A stretch of DNA of 64,000 bases from NCBI RefSeq assembly GCF_003369915.1, contig NC_046673.1, forward strand, positions 20,761,718 to 20,825,717, given 5' to 3'. The position numbers and the translations under genes are program-made. This DNA is from Drosophila miranda. Its lineage: Eukaryota; Arthropoda; Insecta; Diptera; Drosophilidae. The notes beneath the pieces were generated by a model, which did no database searches, had not been told where the DNA came from, and saw only the letters and a program-made list of their open reading frames with translations. Positions 35,901 through 47,100 of the stretch are shown piece after piece (positions within the stretch are counted from its first letter, which is position 1; each line of letters opens with the position of its first letter).

Positions 35901-38900
35901 TATTTGTATTCTTATAGTTAATAGGATATATAATAATAATATAATCGTGGTCAGCCTTCTCCCTTTCACCGTTGTGCGTGTGTCTGGACCCACTGTGCCA
36001 TAGATACGGGGGCGGGGGGCTATTAAATGTATTTTCTGGAATCTCTAGGTCTATGGGTACAACATCCCATACAAATTGATATCTGTGTGTGGCCTGGGCA
36101 AACAATTGATTGCATTTGAAGTTGAAGATTGCCACTGACGTTCACTTGGCCTTGGGAATGCCCTCTCACTATGTAATGCTCTCCTTTCTCTGCTCTCTAC
36201 AGGTGGAATCCGTTCAGTGGACATTCGATAAGACAACGCCGGACGACATCAATGGGGAGCTGCGTCATTTGGCCGAGTTCCTGGCCAATAAACAGTTCGA
36301 TCTGGTCATCAATTTGCCAATGAGTGGCGGAGGTGTCAGAAGGTGAGTCCAGAAATGCTGCCCCCCCCCCCCCCTAGCACAGATGGCTTATGGATCCACT
36401 TGTCCTTGCCTTTTAGGGTGTCCTCCTTCATGACGCATGGCTATCGCACCCGTCGTCTGGCCGTGGACTACTCCATACCATTGGTGACGGATGTCAAGTG
36501 CACCAAACTGCTGGTGGAATCGATGCGCCTGATGGGTGGCCAGCCGGCGATGAAGACGCACACGGACTGCATGACCTCGCGGCGGATTGTCAAGCTGCCG
36601 GGCTTCATCGATGTCCATGTGCATCTGCGGGAGCCGGGTGCCACGCACAAAGAGGACTTTTCCAGCGGCACAGCCGCTGCCTTGGCTGGCGGGGTCACCC
36701 TGGTCTGTGCCATGCCCAACACGAATCCCTCGATCGTCGACAAGGAGACGTTTGCCCAGTTCCAGGAGCTGGCCCGCCTCGGTGCGCGCTGTGACTATGC
36801 CCTATATTTGGGCGCCTCCGATGCGAACTGGGCCCAGGCCCACGAATTGGCCTCGCAGGCGTGTGGCCTGAAGATGTACCTCAACGACACGTACGGCACA
36901 CTGAGGCTCAGCGATATGACGGCCTGGCAGCGGCACCTCTCACACTGGCCCAAACGGGCCCCGATCGTTTGCCACGCGGAGAAGCAGAGCATGGCGGCTG
37001 TGGTGCTGCTGGCACATCTGCTGGATCGCCATGTGCACATTTGCCATGTGGCCAGGAAGGAGGAGATCCAGCTGATTCGTGCGGCCAAGGAGAAGGGCAT
37101 AAAGGTAACGTGCGAGGTGTGCCCGCACCACTTGTTCCTTAGCACCAAAGATGTGGATCGTCTGGGCTCCGGCATGTCCGAGGTGCGTCCGCTCCTCTGC
37201 TCACCCGAAGACCAGGAGGCGCTGTGGGAGCACATGGAGTACATCGATGTGTTCGCCACCGACCACGCACCGCACACGCTCGAGGAGAAGCAATCGGAGC
37301 GTCCACCGCCCGGCTTTCCCGGCCTGGAGACCATCCTGCCGCTCCTCCTGCAGGCCGTCCACGAGGGCCGGCTCACCATGGAGGATATCAAACGCAAGCT
37401 GCACCGCAATCCGCGCAACATCTTCAACCTGCCCGAGCAGCCGCACACCTATGTGGAGGTCGATCTGGACGAGGAGTGGACCATCTCCGGCAGCGAGCTG
37501 AAGACCAAGGCCGGCTGGACGCCCTTCGAGGGGACCAAGGTCACGGGTCGTGTCCATCGCGTGGTCCTGCGCGGCGAGGTGGCCTTCATCGACGGCCAGG
37601 TGCTCGTGCAGCCCGGCTTCGGGCAGAATGTCCGCAACAAAGCGGGCGCCCAGCAGCTGCTCTCCGAGGCCACCCAAGAGCTGCCCAGCGATAGGGACGC
37701 CAACGACACCTTTGCCCGCCTCCTGACTGTGGAGGGTGCCGCGAAGGTCCACTTTGTGGACGAGGCCAGCAATTCAAACAGCTTCCTGCGGCCGATCTCC
37801 CCGTTGCCGCGCCACCGCCTGGACTCGTCCAGCAACACCACCCTGAGGGACTACCTGCAGCGGACCGCCATGTCTGGGTCAGGATCGGGATCGGGATCGG
37901 GGTCGGGGGCGGCCAACCAGTACTCTCAGCCCAGTCCCAACCCGGTGGCCCATTCACTGGTGGGCAAGCACATCCTGGCCGTGGACATGTTCAGCAAGGA
38001 CCACCTAAACGACATCTTCAATCTGGCGCAGCTGCTCAAGTCGCGTGTGACCAAGGACCGGCCGTTGGACGATCTGCTGCGCGGCAAGATCATGGCCAGC
38101 GTCTTCTACGAGGTGAGCACACGGACGCAGTGCAGCTTTGCCGCCGCCATGCTCCGACTGGGCGGACGGGTGATCAGCATGGATCAGCTGACATCGTCGG
38201 TGAAGAAGGGCGAGTCCCTGGAGGACAGCATCAAAGTGATGGCCAGCTATGCGGATGTCATGGTGCTGCGCCATCCCCTACCCGGAGCTGTGGCTGTAAG
38301 TATGCAATGGATTGACGCCCTTTCCATTCGTTAATCTCTCATTTATTGGCTTTCAGCGTGCCGCCTTGTACTCCCGCAAGCCGGTGATCAATGCTGGCGA
38401 CGGCGTCGGGGAGCATCCCACCCAGGCACTGCTGGACATATTCACCATTCGGGAGGAGATCGGCACCGTAAACGGGCTCACCATCACCATGTGTGGAGAT
38501 CTGAAAAATGGGCGCACCGTCCACTCGCTGGCACGTCTCCTCACCCTCTACAATGTGACGCTGCAGTATGTGGCGCCCGAGACTCTCCAGATGCCGGACG
38601 AAATCACCAAGTTTGTTAATGAGCGGGGCGTCAACCAGGTGTTCTGCAACGGCCTCGAGACGGTGCTGGCCGACACCGATGTGCTCTACATGACGCGTAT
38701 ACAGCGCGAGCGCTTCGACAGCGACAGCGAGTATCAGAAGGTAAGCCCCCCAGGATAATCCAGATGCTGCCAGCTACTGATATATGCTTGGTTCTTGCAG
38801 TGCAACGGTCGCTTCATTGTCACGCCCAAGCTGATGACTCTGGCCAAGAAGCGTATGATTGTGCTGCACCCGCTGCCCCGTCTGGACGAGATCAGTCGCG

Positions 38901-39010
38901 ACTTTGACTCGGATCCGCGCGCTGCCTACTTCCGGCAGGCCGAGTACGGTATGTACATCCGCATGGCTCTGCTGGCCATGGTCGTCGGATGCCGCAGCAC
39001 GGCTCTCTAA
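26957..39010 (+). CDS. r: Rudimentary (CAD): CPSase II, ATCase and DHOase
   Basis: Coding exons 26957-30958, 31047-31151, 36203-36342, 36417-38295, 38357-38740 and 38801-39010 keep frame at every GT-AG junction and give 2239 residues (about 2224 in D. melanogaster). The protein catalyses the first three steps of de novo pyrimidine synthesis in the cytoplasm. Order: glutaminase (1-390; nucleophile C265 in GICLGHQ, H349 and E351 in FHPEHH); synthetase with two ATP-grasp halves (about 400-1310); allosteric MGS-like segment (about 1310-1455); dihydroorotase (about 1475-1830; Zn ligands H1483/H1485, carboxylated K1568, D1698 in DHAPHT); a linker with a Ser-Gly run (about 1901-1912); and aspartate transcarbamoylase (about 1926-2239; S1983-TRT, H2062-PTQ). 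The start at [13 protein letters not shown] lies 7 bases past the acceptor. Exon 2 is followed by a 5-kb intron with a nested antisense gene. Confidence 0.97.
31296..31539 (+). repeat. Four degenerate copies of an 11-mer repeat in r intron
   Basis: CGTGTGCATGA occurs exactly at 31296-31306, 31372-31382 and 31529-31539, with a variant (CGTGTGTATTA) at 31468-31478. The copies at 31372 and 31468 have an AACAAATT block upstream, and a related ACCAATTA precedes 31296. Spacing is 76, 96 and 61 bases, so this is not a simple satellite. It may be a decayed tandem array or a cluster of protein-binding sites. Confidence 0.7.
31871..31881 (-). terminator. Poly(A) signals of the nested Mab-21 gene
   Basis: Two overlapping AATAAA hexamers on the minus strand, about 300 bases past the stop at 32176, are plausible 3' end signals of the nested gene. 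Confidence 0.4.
32176..35394 (-). CDS. Mab-21/cGAS-like-fold protein with acylated N terminus, nested in r
   Basis: Exons 35394-34814 and 34753-32176 join in phase 2 across a 60-bp intron; 1052 residues. The gene lies wholly inside the second coding intron of r, on the opposite strand. The start [10 protein letters not shown] is an N-myristoylation signal (Gly2) with neighbouring cysteines (3 and 5) suited to palmitoylation, so membrane anchoring is likely. A basic segment follows (about 30-70), then a Gly/Ser-rich and acidic insert (a run of Asp/Glu near 370-385). The Mab-21 nucleotidyltransferase fold spans about 420-700: G458-S459 motif, [20 protein letters not shown] near 525-545, and a C-terminal helical half with [14 protein letters not shown]. 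The tail has a Gln-rich tract (about 720-740) and low-complexity Pro/Ser regions. The family includes cGAS and the fly cGLRs, but many members lack catalysis. I weakly recall this as D. melanogaster CG15865. Confidence 0.85.
35395..36202. other. r intron 2, segment upstream of the nested gene
   Basis: Should hold the promoter and 5' UTR of the nested minus-strand gene. No clear TATA, DRE or Motif 1 was found. The rest is AT-rich intron ending at the pyrimidine-rich acceptor at 36202. Confidence 0.45.
36343..36416 (+). other. Short r intron with a 14-C homopolymer
   Basis: A 74-bp intron with a run of 14 cytosines (36361-36374), 42 bases before the acceptor. Length variation in this run would be easy to mis-sequence, but exon phases on both sides agree. 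Confidence 0.8.
37870..37912 (+). repeat. Ser-Gly dipeptide repeat in the DHOase-ATCase linker of r
   Basis: A coding GGATCG-type hexanucleotide run encodes [12 protein letters not shown] in the flexible linker between the dihydroorotase and transcarbamoylase domains. I recall no such run in D. melanogaster r. Confidence 0.8.
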
Positions 39011-39101
39011 AGGAGCTCCCGTGGAGCAGATATTTTTTACAATATTTTTCTATAAAATTATGCCCCTGCATTCAGATACACATATATAGTGTGTGTTAGT
39101 G

Positions 39102-39107
39102 ATTAAA
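39102..39107 (+). terminator. Likely poly(A) signal of r (ATTAAA)
   Basis: The variant hexamer ATTAAA lies 92 bases past the r stop codon. No canonical AATAAA occurs nearer on this strand. Confidence 0.5.
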
Positions 39108-39309
39108 GACATCCTTCAGTTGGTTACAACACAAAAATTACCTGACAACTCGGTCGCTCCTATGGCACCTGCAATATGTAGAACCTCCTTTCGACCTCCC
39201 CTTTCCTTGCACATCTCATTGGGGGACTTGTAGCTGTCCCAATCCAAACACAAAAAAAAAACGTACACTTGTCCATTGAACCACAAACACATTCGGAGTA
39301 ACTTGTTCC

Positions 39310-39315
39310 TTTATT
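39310..39315 (-). terminator. Poly(A) signal of the eL30-like gene
   Basis: AATAAA on the minus strand, 66 bases past the stop of the eL30-like frame. It supports transcription of that gene. Confidence 0.5.
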
Positions 39316-39380
39316 TAAAATTGTAATTTACGAGTAAGTATAATATTTTTGCATAATATGTAGACATTAATTTTCAGCAT

Positions 39381-39689
39381 CTAATTGTAAGCCGATGGGG
39401 GGCCAAGGATGTCCGAATCACCAGCATCGGTAATGGCCAAGGAGCTCACACGGAAGGATCTGCCGCAGGCGATGCCCAACTCCTTGTTGGTCCCTCCATA
39501 ATTCTGGATCCTGACCTTGGCAATTGCGGCGCTTTGCTCCAGCTTAATCCGCATAATTGTGGGTATGTTGCTGGCGATGACAACCAGCTTAGCCTCCCCA
39601 CGATTCAAAGACCTCAGCGTCTGTCTAATTCCCAAGAAGCATTCTCCCGACTTGACCGCAACTACGATGCTTTCATGTATGCCCTTCAT
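39381..39689 (-). CDS. Diverged intronless copy of ribosomal protein eL30
   Basis: One uninterrupted frame of 102 residues matches eL30 (RpL30) nearly end to end: SGECFLGIRQTLRSL, EAKLVVIASNIP, GGTNKELGIACGRSFRV and ITDAGDSDI correspond to the RNA-binding L7Ae/L30e fold. About half of the residues appear changed relative to fly RpL30, including many in helices that normally pack on rRNA, and the basic N-terminal tail is shorter. The lack of introns suggests retroposition. The intact frame and the nearby AATAAA suggest a functional gene, possibly germline-specific, rather than a dead copy. It is unlikely to be the main RpL30 gene, whose sequence is far more conserved. A TATAAAAC within 11 bases of the ATG is too close to serve as its TATA box. 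Confidence 0.75.
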   Translation of the reverse strand: MKGIHESIVVAVKSGECFLGIRQTLRSLNRGEAKLVVIASNIPTIMRIKLEQSAAIAKVRIQNYGGTNKELGIACGRSFRVSSLAITDAGDSDILGPPSAYN

Positions 39690-41363
39690 CGTGTTTTATA
39701 CGTCCACACGCGTTTTGTTGCTGTTTTCAAGCTGTTTTTGTTTTGAAGTTAGAGCTGGAACTGCAACTGCAACAGCAACTGCGAGTGCAACAGTTGTATA
39801 GTGCGCGATAATATTTTCACTGCTATTGCAACCTGTTGCCTTTGAAGCTTAGATCAGATGTAGGTTGACTTGACCTCTCGCCTGGCGGATCGCAATCAGC
39901 AAAAGACTTAACTTTTTCTTTTAAGTGGGTCACTCCTTAGTAGAGTACTACGCAATAACTTTCCTGCTGAACGCACTAGTGTTGGTACACGGAATGACGA
40001 AAATTTCAGGACCTCCGGAGTGCAGTCGGGACTATCGTTGGAGTGGGGGTTGCAGCATCCCCAATGCGCTTTACAGACAGCTGCTATCAAAATTACTCAT
40101 CGATACAAAATGTTTACCTCCACTAAATACCGGTGCTATGTTATATGTTACTTTTCTGGGGGCCCTTTGAAAGTTACTTTCTATGCTTTTCTTTGCTTTC
40201 CTTCTAATTGAATTATAATACTATTGGCGGACTTTGCACTGACTTTCCATGTTGCTACTTTTAAATTTATTCCTTTATATGTATGTAAATCGAATGAGCT
40301 AATATTTGAAAAATAAGATTTATATACCTACTAATTTATTATATACTAAAATCAGAACACTCTCCATACCTCCCTGGTAACCCATACAAATTACTTTCTA
40401 CGTTCTTTCTTTTATTGGAAATAATTACATGTGTATTATGGTATTACTTATGAAATATTCAATTATTCTTTATACTTACTTCCCATATGTAGACTACATA
40501 TTCATCGAGAGATATATATATATACATTTGGGGACGGTAATCTTCCTAAAATCACCATACTTTACTAATATAATATATTTAAATACACAGAAAGCCCTTA
40601 GGATATTTTCAAATGCTCGACCTACGCTACGAGTGCCTGGAGGTTCCGGCCCAATCTTATCCAGCTTTCTCTGGACTTATCACCGCGCACATACCGAGGA
40701 CATAACACACCCGAGACTATGAAATTAATTATATAAAAAAGAACATGTTTTACCGGTTTTGCCTTAACAGAGTATTTCCGTAGTGCGTTCAAAGGTGCGC
40801 AACAGAGCTTCCCCTATATCGCACTGGTGCGCAACAGTGGCCATTACCCCTATATATGGACGTTGTTCAACACTAAACACCTGCGAAATAGAGCCAACTA
40901 CCCTTGGGAACCAACCCCTATTATGATGATCTACCAGGAAAATTTTATCCTATCTCGTCCTTTACGTGGGAACCTTTTCCGGAGGTCTGTCCCTACAATA
41001 GACACATTGCCTTGATATAGACATCAAAGAGATTTATCCTCGGCCACCTTCGCATTATTATCCGATCAGACTATTTTGAAAGTACATCGCAATTGACGCA
41101 AAGAGCCATTTGGTACCACTTATCATGCTCCTCCCACTGTCTTATATTATATTATTCAATTCTATCTCTCCCCGTGGATCCCCTCCCGTTCCATCGGAGC
41201 CATGGATGGGGGTTGGATCAGATTCTTATTCTCACGTCTTAATAGCAAATTTCGGAACTACGGTTTATCGGTATTTATTTATTATTATTTATCTATTGGC
41301 TATTGGGCTATGTCGTTGCCCCCTACGTCTGTGGCCTTAACCTTTGTTTGCGGCAAAGCCTGG
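39690..41363. other. Intergenic region
   Basis: No supported gene. Short open frames (for example 39925-40170, +) have no known motif. The sequence is AT-rich with a few ATATATAT runs. Confidence 0.5.
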
Positions 41364-41518
41364 CTAATTTTTCGAGGTTTGGAAGAGGACTCTGCTAGCA
41401 AATTCCCACCCGTTTTTTTCCACAGCTGGATATGGAATGAGTGTACGGACCACCGGTTGAGACGTCGGAGCGGATGATGAAGATGGTGCCGAAGAAGGTG
41501 GCAATGGTGGTTCAAGTG
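41364..41518 (-). CDS. Putative 3'-terminal coding exon, unknown gene
   Basis: A very good minus-strand acceptor (a long pyrimidine run ending ATTCCTTCAG) precedes 41518. From phase 1 a 50-codon frame follows with a Pro/Ser-rich start (LEPPLPPSSAPSSSSAPTSQ), then PVVRTLIPYPAVEKNGW, ending at TAG (41366-41364). It could be a distal alternative 3' exon of Dora or the end of a separate gene. No upstream partner was found. Confidence 0.25.
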
Positions 41519-43169
41519 CTGAAGGAATGAAAGGGAGGCAGCAGAAAAATCAGTATAAGTGCCGCATGCAGGGTGCCCCACATTGACTCGCATTGCTGTG
41601 AGCATCTGCGCAGAAAGTTTTCGTTTGAATTTGGTCGGAATTGGTCCAAATTGGATCCTCATGGTCCTGGGAAAGTATATCCTTCGCCGATTTGCCTATC
41701 TGACCGTGATATAGGGGTCTACTATTACAAATATTATAAAGTTTTCAGATCGCTTAGAATGTGGATAAATACAAACATTTACGGACCTTAAAACGTTCGC
41801 ATAAAATAACAGATCCTTGAAAATATATAGTTCCCGGAAGAGGCTCACATATTAATGAAAAGTCATAGGTTTTTATGTTTTTTTTTGTTGTTGGTTTCTT
41901 TTTTTTTTGTTTTTTTTTTTATTTGAGTGTTCTGTTTTGTGTATTTTTTTCGATCTTTTTCTCATTGTTTTAAAATGTATCTTTTTGTTTACTCATTTTC
42001 CTTTGCGGTGTATATTTATTACTCATCATCATTTCATTTAAATTAATTTTTTGTTTTTTTTAAGTTTTTCATTTTAATATAGTAGATATATGTATATGTA
42101 TATACTATATTCATTATGTATATATATGTATACAGCATACTGTATATTAAATTAGTTAATAATAATGGGCGTCTGTAGCTCTCTCTATCTGCTTCCCTCG
42201 CACTTTCCAACTCTCCTTCTCGCTCGCTCACTAACTTTCGGAAAACTATTAAAAGTTGAAAAAACGTTTCTTCAGTGATCTTTACATGGTTTAAAATCAT
42301 TCATATATACCATATGATGTATGTATGTATATATATATTTCTGCTTATAATTTTTTCATATATAATTTAGTTCTTTTAATGGTCATTTCGTTTATTTTAT
42401 TGTTGTATGTTTGAATATATAAAATAAGCTTTTTTATTTTATTTCTCGATTCCCATATCGTCTTCTCTCTGTCTCTGTCTCGGTTTTTGTTTCTGTTTCT
42501 GATTCTGATTTTTATATTTTATTTTTTTTAGTTAGTTTCCGTATTATTCTGTGGCTTACACTTTCTTGCTACATAAAGAAGAATTTGGGTATTTATTTTG
42601 GTTTGCTTGATTTTGGCAGAGTCTCTGTTCTTCTGTTCGTAAAAGTCGTGTTTTTTAATTGTTAAGAGAAATGTTTTTAATTTGTTTTAAAGCTTTTTAG
42701 CATAGCTGTGTGTCTGTGTGGCAATGGATTAAAGCTTCGGATTGTTGGAATGCTTTTTCGTTCCTTTTTTATCAAGGGAAAAATTTCTCAATGTATATGA
42801 ATCCGAGACCCGTCAAAATTGTGTGTGTTCCGTCTTTTTGCTACATATTTACAGCGATTGGTACAAAAAACTTGTATTATTTTTTTCCGTTTTGTAAAAT
42901 TAGTTTTCAAGTTTTTATTTTAGTGGTTTTCTATTTAAGCTTTCAACATGCCAATGCATTTCCGTGTATAAATATTCTTGCTTAATTTATTTTCTATTTT
43001 CTTCCTTTGCATCTCCTTGCATTTATATATGTATATTTTTTGGTGACTTTATTCCAGCTTTTAGTTAAAAAGAACACTTTTGTCGCGTTTCTATGGTTTG
43101 TTTTTCTGGTTTTTTGTTGTTTTTTTTTTTTATTTTCCAAAGTCGAATAAAACGCTAAAATATGCAATG

Positions 43170-43182
43170 TAAATAAGTATTG

Positions 43183-43213
<31 letters not shown>

Positions 43214-43307
43214 GTATGTATATATATATTTTGTATATAATAGTTTTTGTTGGTTTTTTTTTACTCATTTTTCTGTAGGCGTATATATAAATAACGTCGT
43301 TTCATTG

Positions 43308-43343
<36 letters not shown>

Positions 43344-43350
43344 ATATATA
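43170..43350. repeat. (TA)n microsatellites
   Basis: Several TATATATA and TATGTATA runs within the AT-rich tract, clustered at about 43180-43210 and 43303-43345. Confidence 0.8.
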
Positions 43351-43881
43351 TTTATGTAGATATATTTGCATGATAAACTTTTTGCGCGTTTTGAAGCTAT
43401 TTTCGTAGTTTTTTTTTTTGTTTTTCAAATTATTATGTATATTTTTTTTTAGTTTTTACAGTGCAAAATGTACAAAGAGCCAGGAGTAACGCAAATGCCA
43501 AATGCCTCCGAAACAAGTCTGAGGTTAAAGGTTAAAGCGGATGCTCGGAGAGAGATCTGATATATAGAACGATCTCAAAGAATTTTCATAAGCCCAAAGA
43601 TGACGGCTATCTCTCCCCAAAATATCGATTTCTTCGTCCATATTTCACAACAAATCAAATGATAGAATTTCCATAAAGCCTATGTTCGATTGCTACAAAA
43701 AAATGTCCTATTTCTAAGTATTTTTCTTGTAATATATAGATGTATATATATCTATGCATGTGTATATGTATATCTATGTATATAATATATATATGTATGT
43801 ATATTGAGTGATCTACTACTGGTAACTTTCATCATCATAAGTATTTAAAGTATGAGGTAATGCTTTATTTCCGACTTAAGA

Positions 43882-44103
43882 TTAACGTGAAGTATAGTAT
43901 GCCCGTGTTTGTCTGTAGTTGTGTCTGTGTCCGTATATGTATATATGTATAATTTGTGCGGATCCCAACAGGGCGCTGATTAGCAGAGCGATATAGCCGG
44001 ACCATATCCAGTCCCCCATCAGCTCCGAGTGCACCAGTTTTCGTCTGCTTTTGTCTGTGTTTAGTTGTGTGTAGTTGTTTGTGTGTTGTAAGGCTATATA
44101 CAC
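43882..44103 (-). CDS. Candidate small transmembrane ORF
   Basis: A 73-codon frame inside the AT-rich tract has a markedly GC-richer core encoding KLVHSELMGDWIWSGYIALL followed by ISALLGSAQ, a single predicted membrane helix. An internal Met (MGDWIW) would give a peptide of about 45 residues. The composition shift suggests constraint, but no homologue is known to me and it may be a conserved UTR element. Confidence 0.2.
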   Translation of the reverse strand: MYIALQHTNNYTQLNTDKSRRKLVHSELMGDWIWSGYIALLISALLGSAQIIHIYIYGHRHNYRQTRAYYTSR

Positions 44104-47100
44104 TTTGCTATGCTGAGATTCAGATAGTCTTCTATATCTATGACTGCATCTCTTGGGTTTGCTTTAAGGTTAATGTGGCTGCCTAAGGTATTGAGGTACC
44201 CACACATATCGAGTGAATTTGAGGAAAGGAGTTCCCGGAGCGAATAGGTTCACAAATAAATTGAGAAAATTGAATATACATATGTACATACATATGAACT
44301 TTTTTAAAGTGATGAAGTCCCCACAGAAAATAATGATCGCTTTCACGGAGGCTGGTGCCATATATCGTATATCCTGAATCCGGGTCTGACTTTTTTGAAT
44401 AACGAAACAGCTTGGGGAAACCTCAGCTCTCTCCACTCTCAATGGATGGTTTTACTCAGATTTACTCAGTTCCTAATCTATGAGGGGAGTTGGGAAGGTT
44501 TCGAGGTGAGTGGGGATTTCTGGTGGCTATACCTACTATTTATGTGGAATTGGTTCACTACGCTTGTGTAAAATATGCGCTAAATGTGATCTAAAGGCTA
44601 ATCGGCTACGTTAACATTTGGTTTTCAATTATTCATATTTTTGTATAAAGTTTTCCATATACTTTTCCTGCTGCTTTTCACTTATTGGTTTATTTGGTGT
44701 TCTGTCTATGGCTTTCGTTCCTTTAGTTTAATCAATATTTTCCGTGTCTACCTCTACGATTACTACTTTTCTGATTGGGATTATAGCGTGTATAATTTAC
44801 AAATATCGGGTAAACAAAGCTGGGTGTATCGGGTTCTCGTTAATCATTTGGTTTTTGTATTGTTTTGGTTTTGTTTTTCATGGAAAAAAGTTAACTATAT
44901 ATGTATATATATATAAATATAAATATATATGTCGATCTATATATGTATATATAGAGTTTTTCTCTTTTTTTTAATATAATTTAAAAACAGTTATTTTACT
45001 TATTTCAATGTACAGATTGCATTCGTTTTTTATATAGAAATAAACCTATGTGTGTTGATTCTTTTAATATCTTGTCTCTTTTCTTTTCGTTTCGTTTTAA
45101 TATTTTTTTATATCGTTTCTCATTTATGTTTTTATTTTTTGCCTGTATAAAACTTTCCCCACTAAATGTTTACAGCTTACTTGATTGCTTGCCGATAATC
45201 CGAGATTCGATCTTGCTTAAGTATTTTATCCACATTTTCTCTGGAGTGGTCTACGATTTTATAAAAAAAAAAACACGAAGGAGATTCACAATATTTATAT
45301 ACGATTTTTGTATTTACAATCTCTAAGCAGGGACTGAGGACCGAGGACTGAGGACTAAGAGGATGGCCAGGGCCTCACTGGTCCACAGATCGACCCTGAC
45401 GCAACCTTCGGGCTGGTTTCGGGGACTCGCGATACTGTATTCCTAAATATATAATGTAGTAAGTATTATAGTACATATAACTATGACACTACGCAATCCT
45501 CAGGACAGTGGCAGTTTCTTTTATAGTTTTGTTTCGATGCTTTTAAGGATGGTTTCTTATAGGATGATGGTTTGGGGCGGGGTGGGGGATTGGGCTACTG
45601 CTTTGACCAGCACAAGCAATCAATGAAATGGACCGCAGTCTGATGATGATCCTCGCTAGTAAAGGGGCTTTGTCCCGCGAAACGTAAATAAAAGATCATT
45701 AACTCAATAAATTCCAAATGGATCAGATAGAAATATTTTTGTGATAAATTTCTTATAAATTGTAATCACCACAAAATGTGGCAAAAATCTAGAGTAAATT
45801 CCCTCTTAGGCTGTGGAGTTTTTAATGTACAGAAATGTTAAGAAATTGCATAAATAAAATAACAATGCTAACGTTAATAAATGTTCTACATTATAGCTCT
45901 GTAAATGTTTTGCAGTTTTCGAAAAGGTGTAGTTTTGGTTCCCGAATAAATAAAAAATTAATGTGTGACAAATAAAACAAACTTTGATTATTTTGTGTTT
46001 TTGTTTTTTTTTCGCTTTTTTTTTTTTTGTTGCGTTTTGAAATAAATCCAAAAAACCATATTTATTCAAAACTGCATTAGGTGTATATATAAAAATTTCT
46101 TTTTTTTCCATCTTTTTTTTTTGGGCGTGTATAAATATAGAACTTGATGTTTTTAAAAAAATATTTATGTTTCATAGACATAATAAAAAAAAGCATTGAT
46201 AAAATTCAAATGTATTTAAAAAATAAACACAATTGTAAAGCAAAAAAAAATTGTTTTTTTTTGTTTGATTTTTGTGGTTTTTTCTTTTTTTGTTAAATTG
46301 TAAAAATATAAAGTTTTCTGCTGCTCTTTGTTTCCAACTAACAAAATTCTAGATCAATGTGTTTGCTTCATCAACAAAAAACTATAATATAATTTATATA
46401 TTGAATATGAAAAAGGTAATGTCTATAAACTATAAAGAAATCTGTTTAGATTGTTTCAGTATTCAAATCTCGTCATCATCTTGTGGCCAGAGACTGACAA
46501 ACATATATAAGTTGATATTGTTATGCCAGAAAAAATTTGAAAATCCTAAACATTGCTTATCCACAATACATTAAATATATATCATATTTCGTATAAAGTG
46601 TTTTGTTTTTCTTCATCCACTTATGCTATAATAGATCGTACAATTAATACAAAATTAGGTTTAGGCTTAAATTAGAGAAAATTACTTCTGAATCAAGATC
46701 GAAAAATAATAATAATAATAATATAAAAAAAAAACACATACAATAAGAAAGATATATACGTGGTTAGAGCTACAGATAGTAGAGTGTAGAAAACTATTAG
46801 ATAGATCGTCTATAAATACGTTAGTTTAACTGAACACATTCTCAAAAACAAAGTCATAAAGAGTTCCGTCTTCTCTTTATTCGGTCTGTTTTTTGTCTGT
46901 TTTCTGTGGCTTTTGTTGTTGTGTGTCTGGGTGTGCGGTTGTTGTTGTTGTTGTTGCTGTTGGCAGATTTCTCAGTCTAATATATCAAACCCACACACAT
47001 ACACACACCAACCACACAAAATCTGTAGTTAATGGATACAAAAATTCATACGATACGATTACGAAAGAAATTCGAAATAAACTCGAACTAAAAACTAACG

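Noticed and set aside
39691-39700. TATAAAAC just upstream of the eL30-like ATG
   Set aside because: Only 2-11 bases from the start codon; a start site 30 bases on would fall inside the frame.
42043-45326. Many plus-strand frames rich in Phe, Leu, Ile and Tyr
   Set aside because: Typical translation of T-rich DNA; no domain, no splice sites.
45330-45451. GC-rich island with an AG acceptor-like start (minus), possible exon
   Set aside because: Half of it is a GGACTGAG-type simple repeat and the frame ends after 39 codons; kept only as an island of the presumed 3' UTR.
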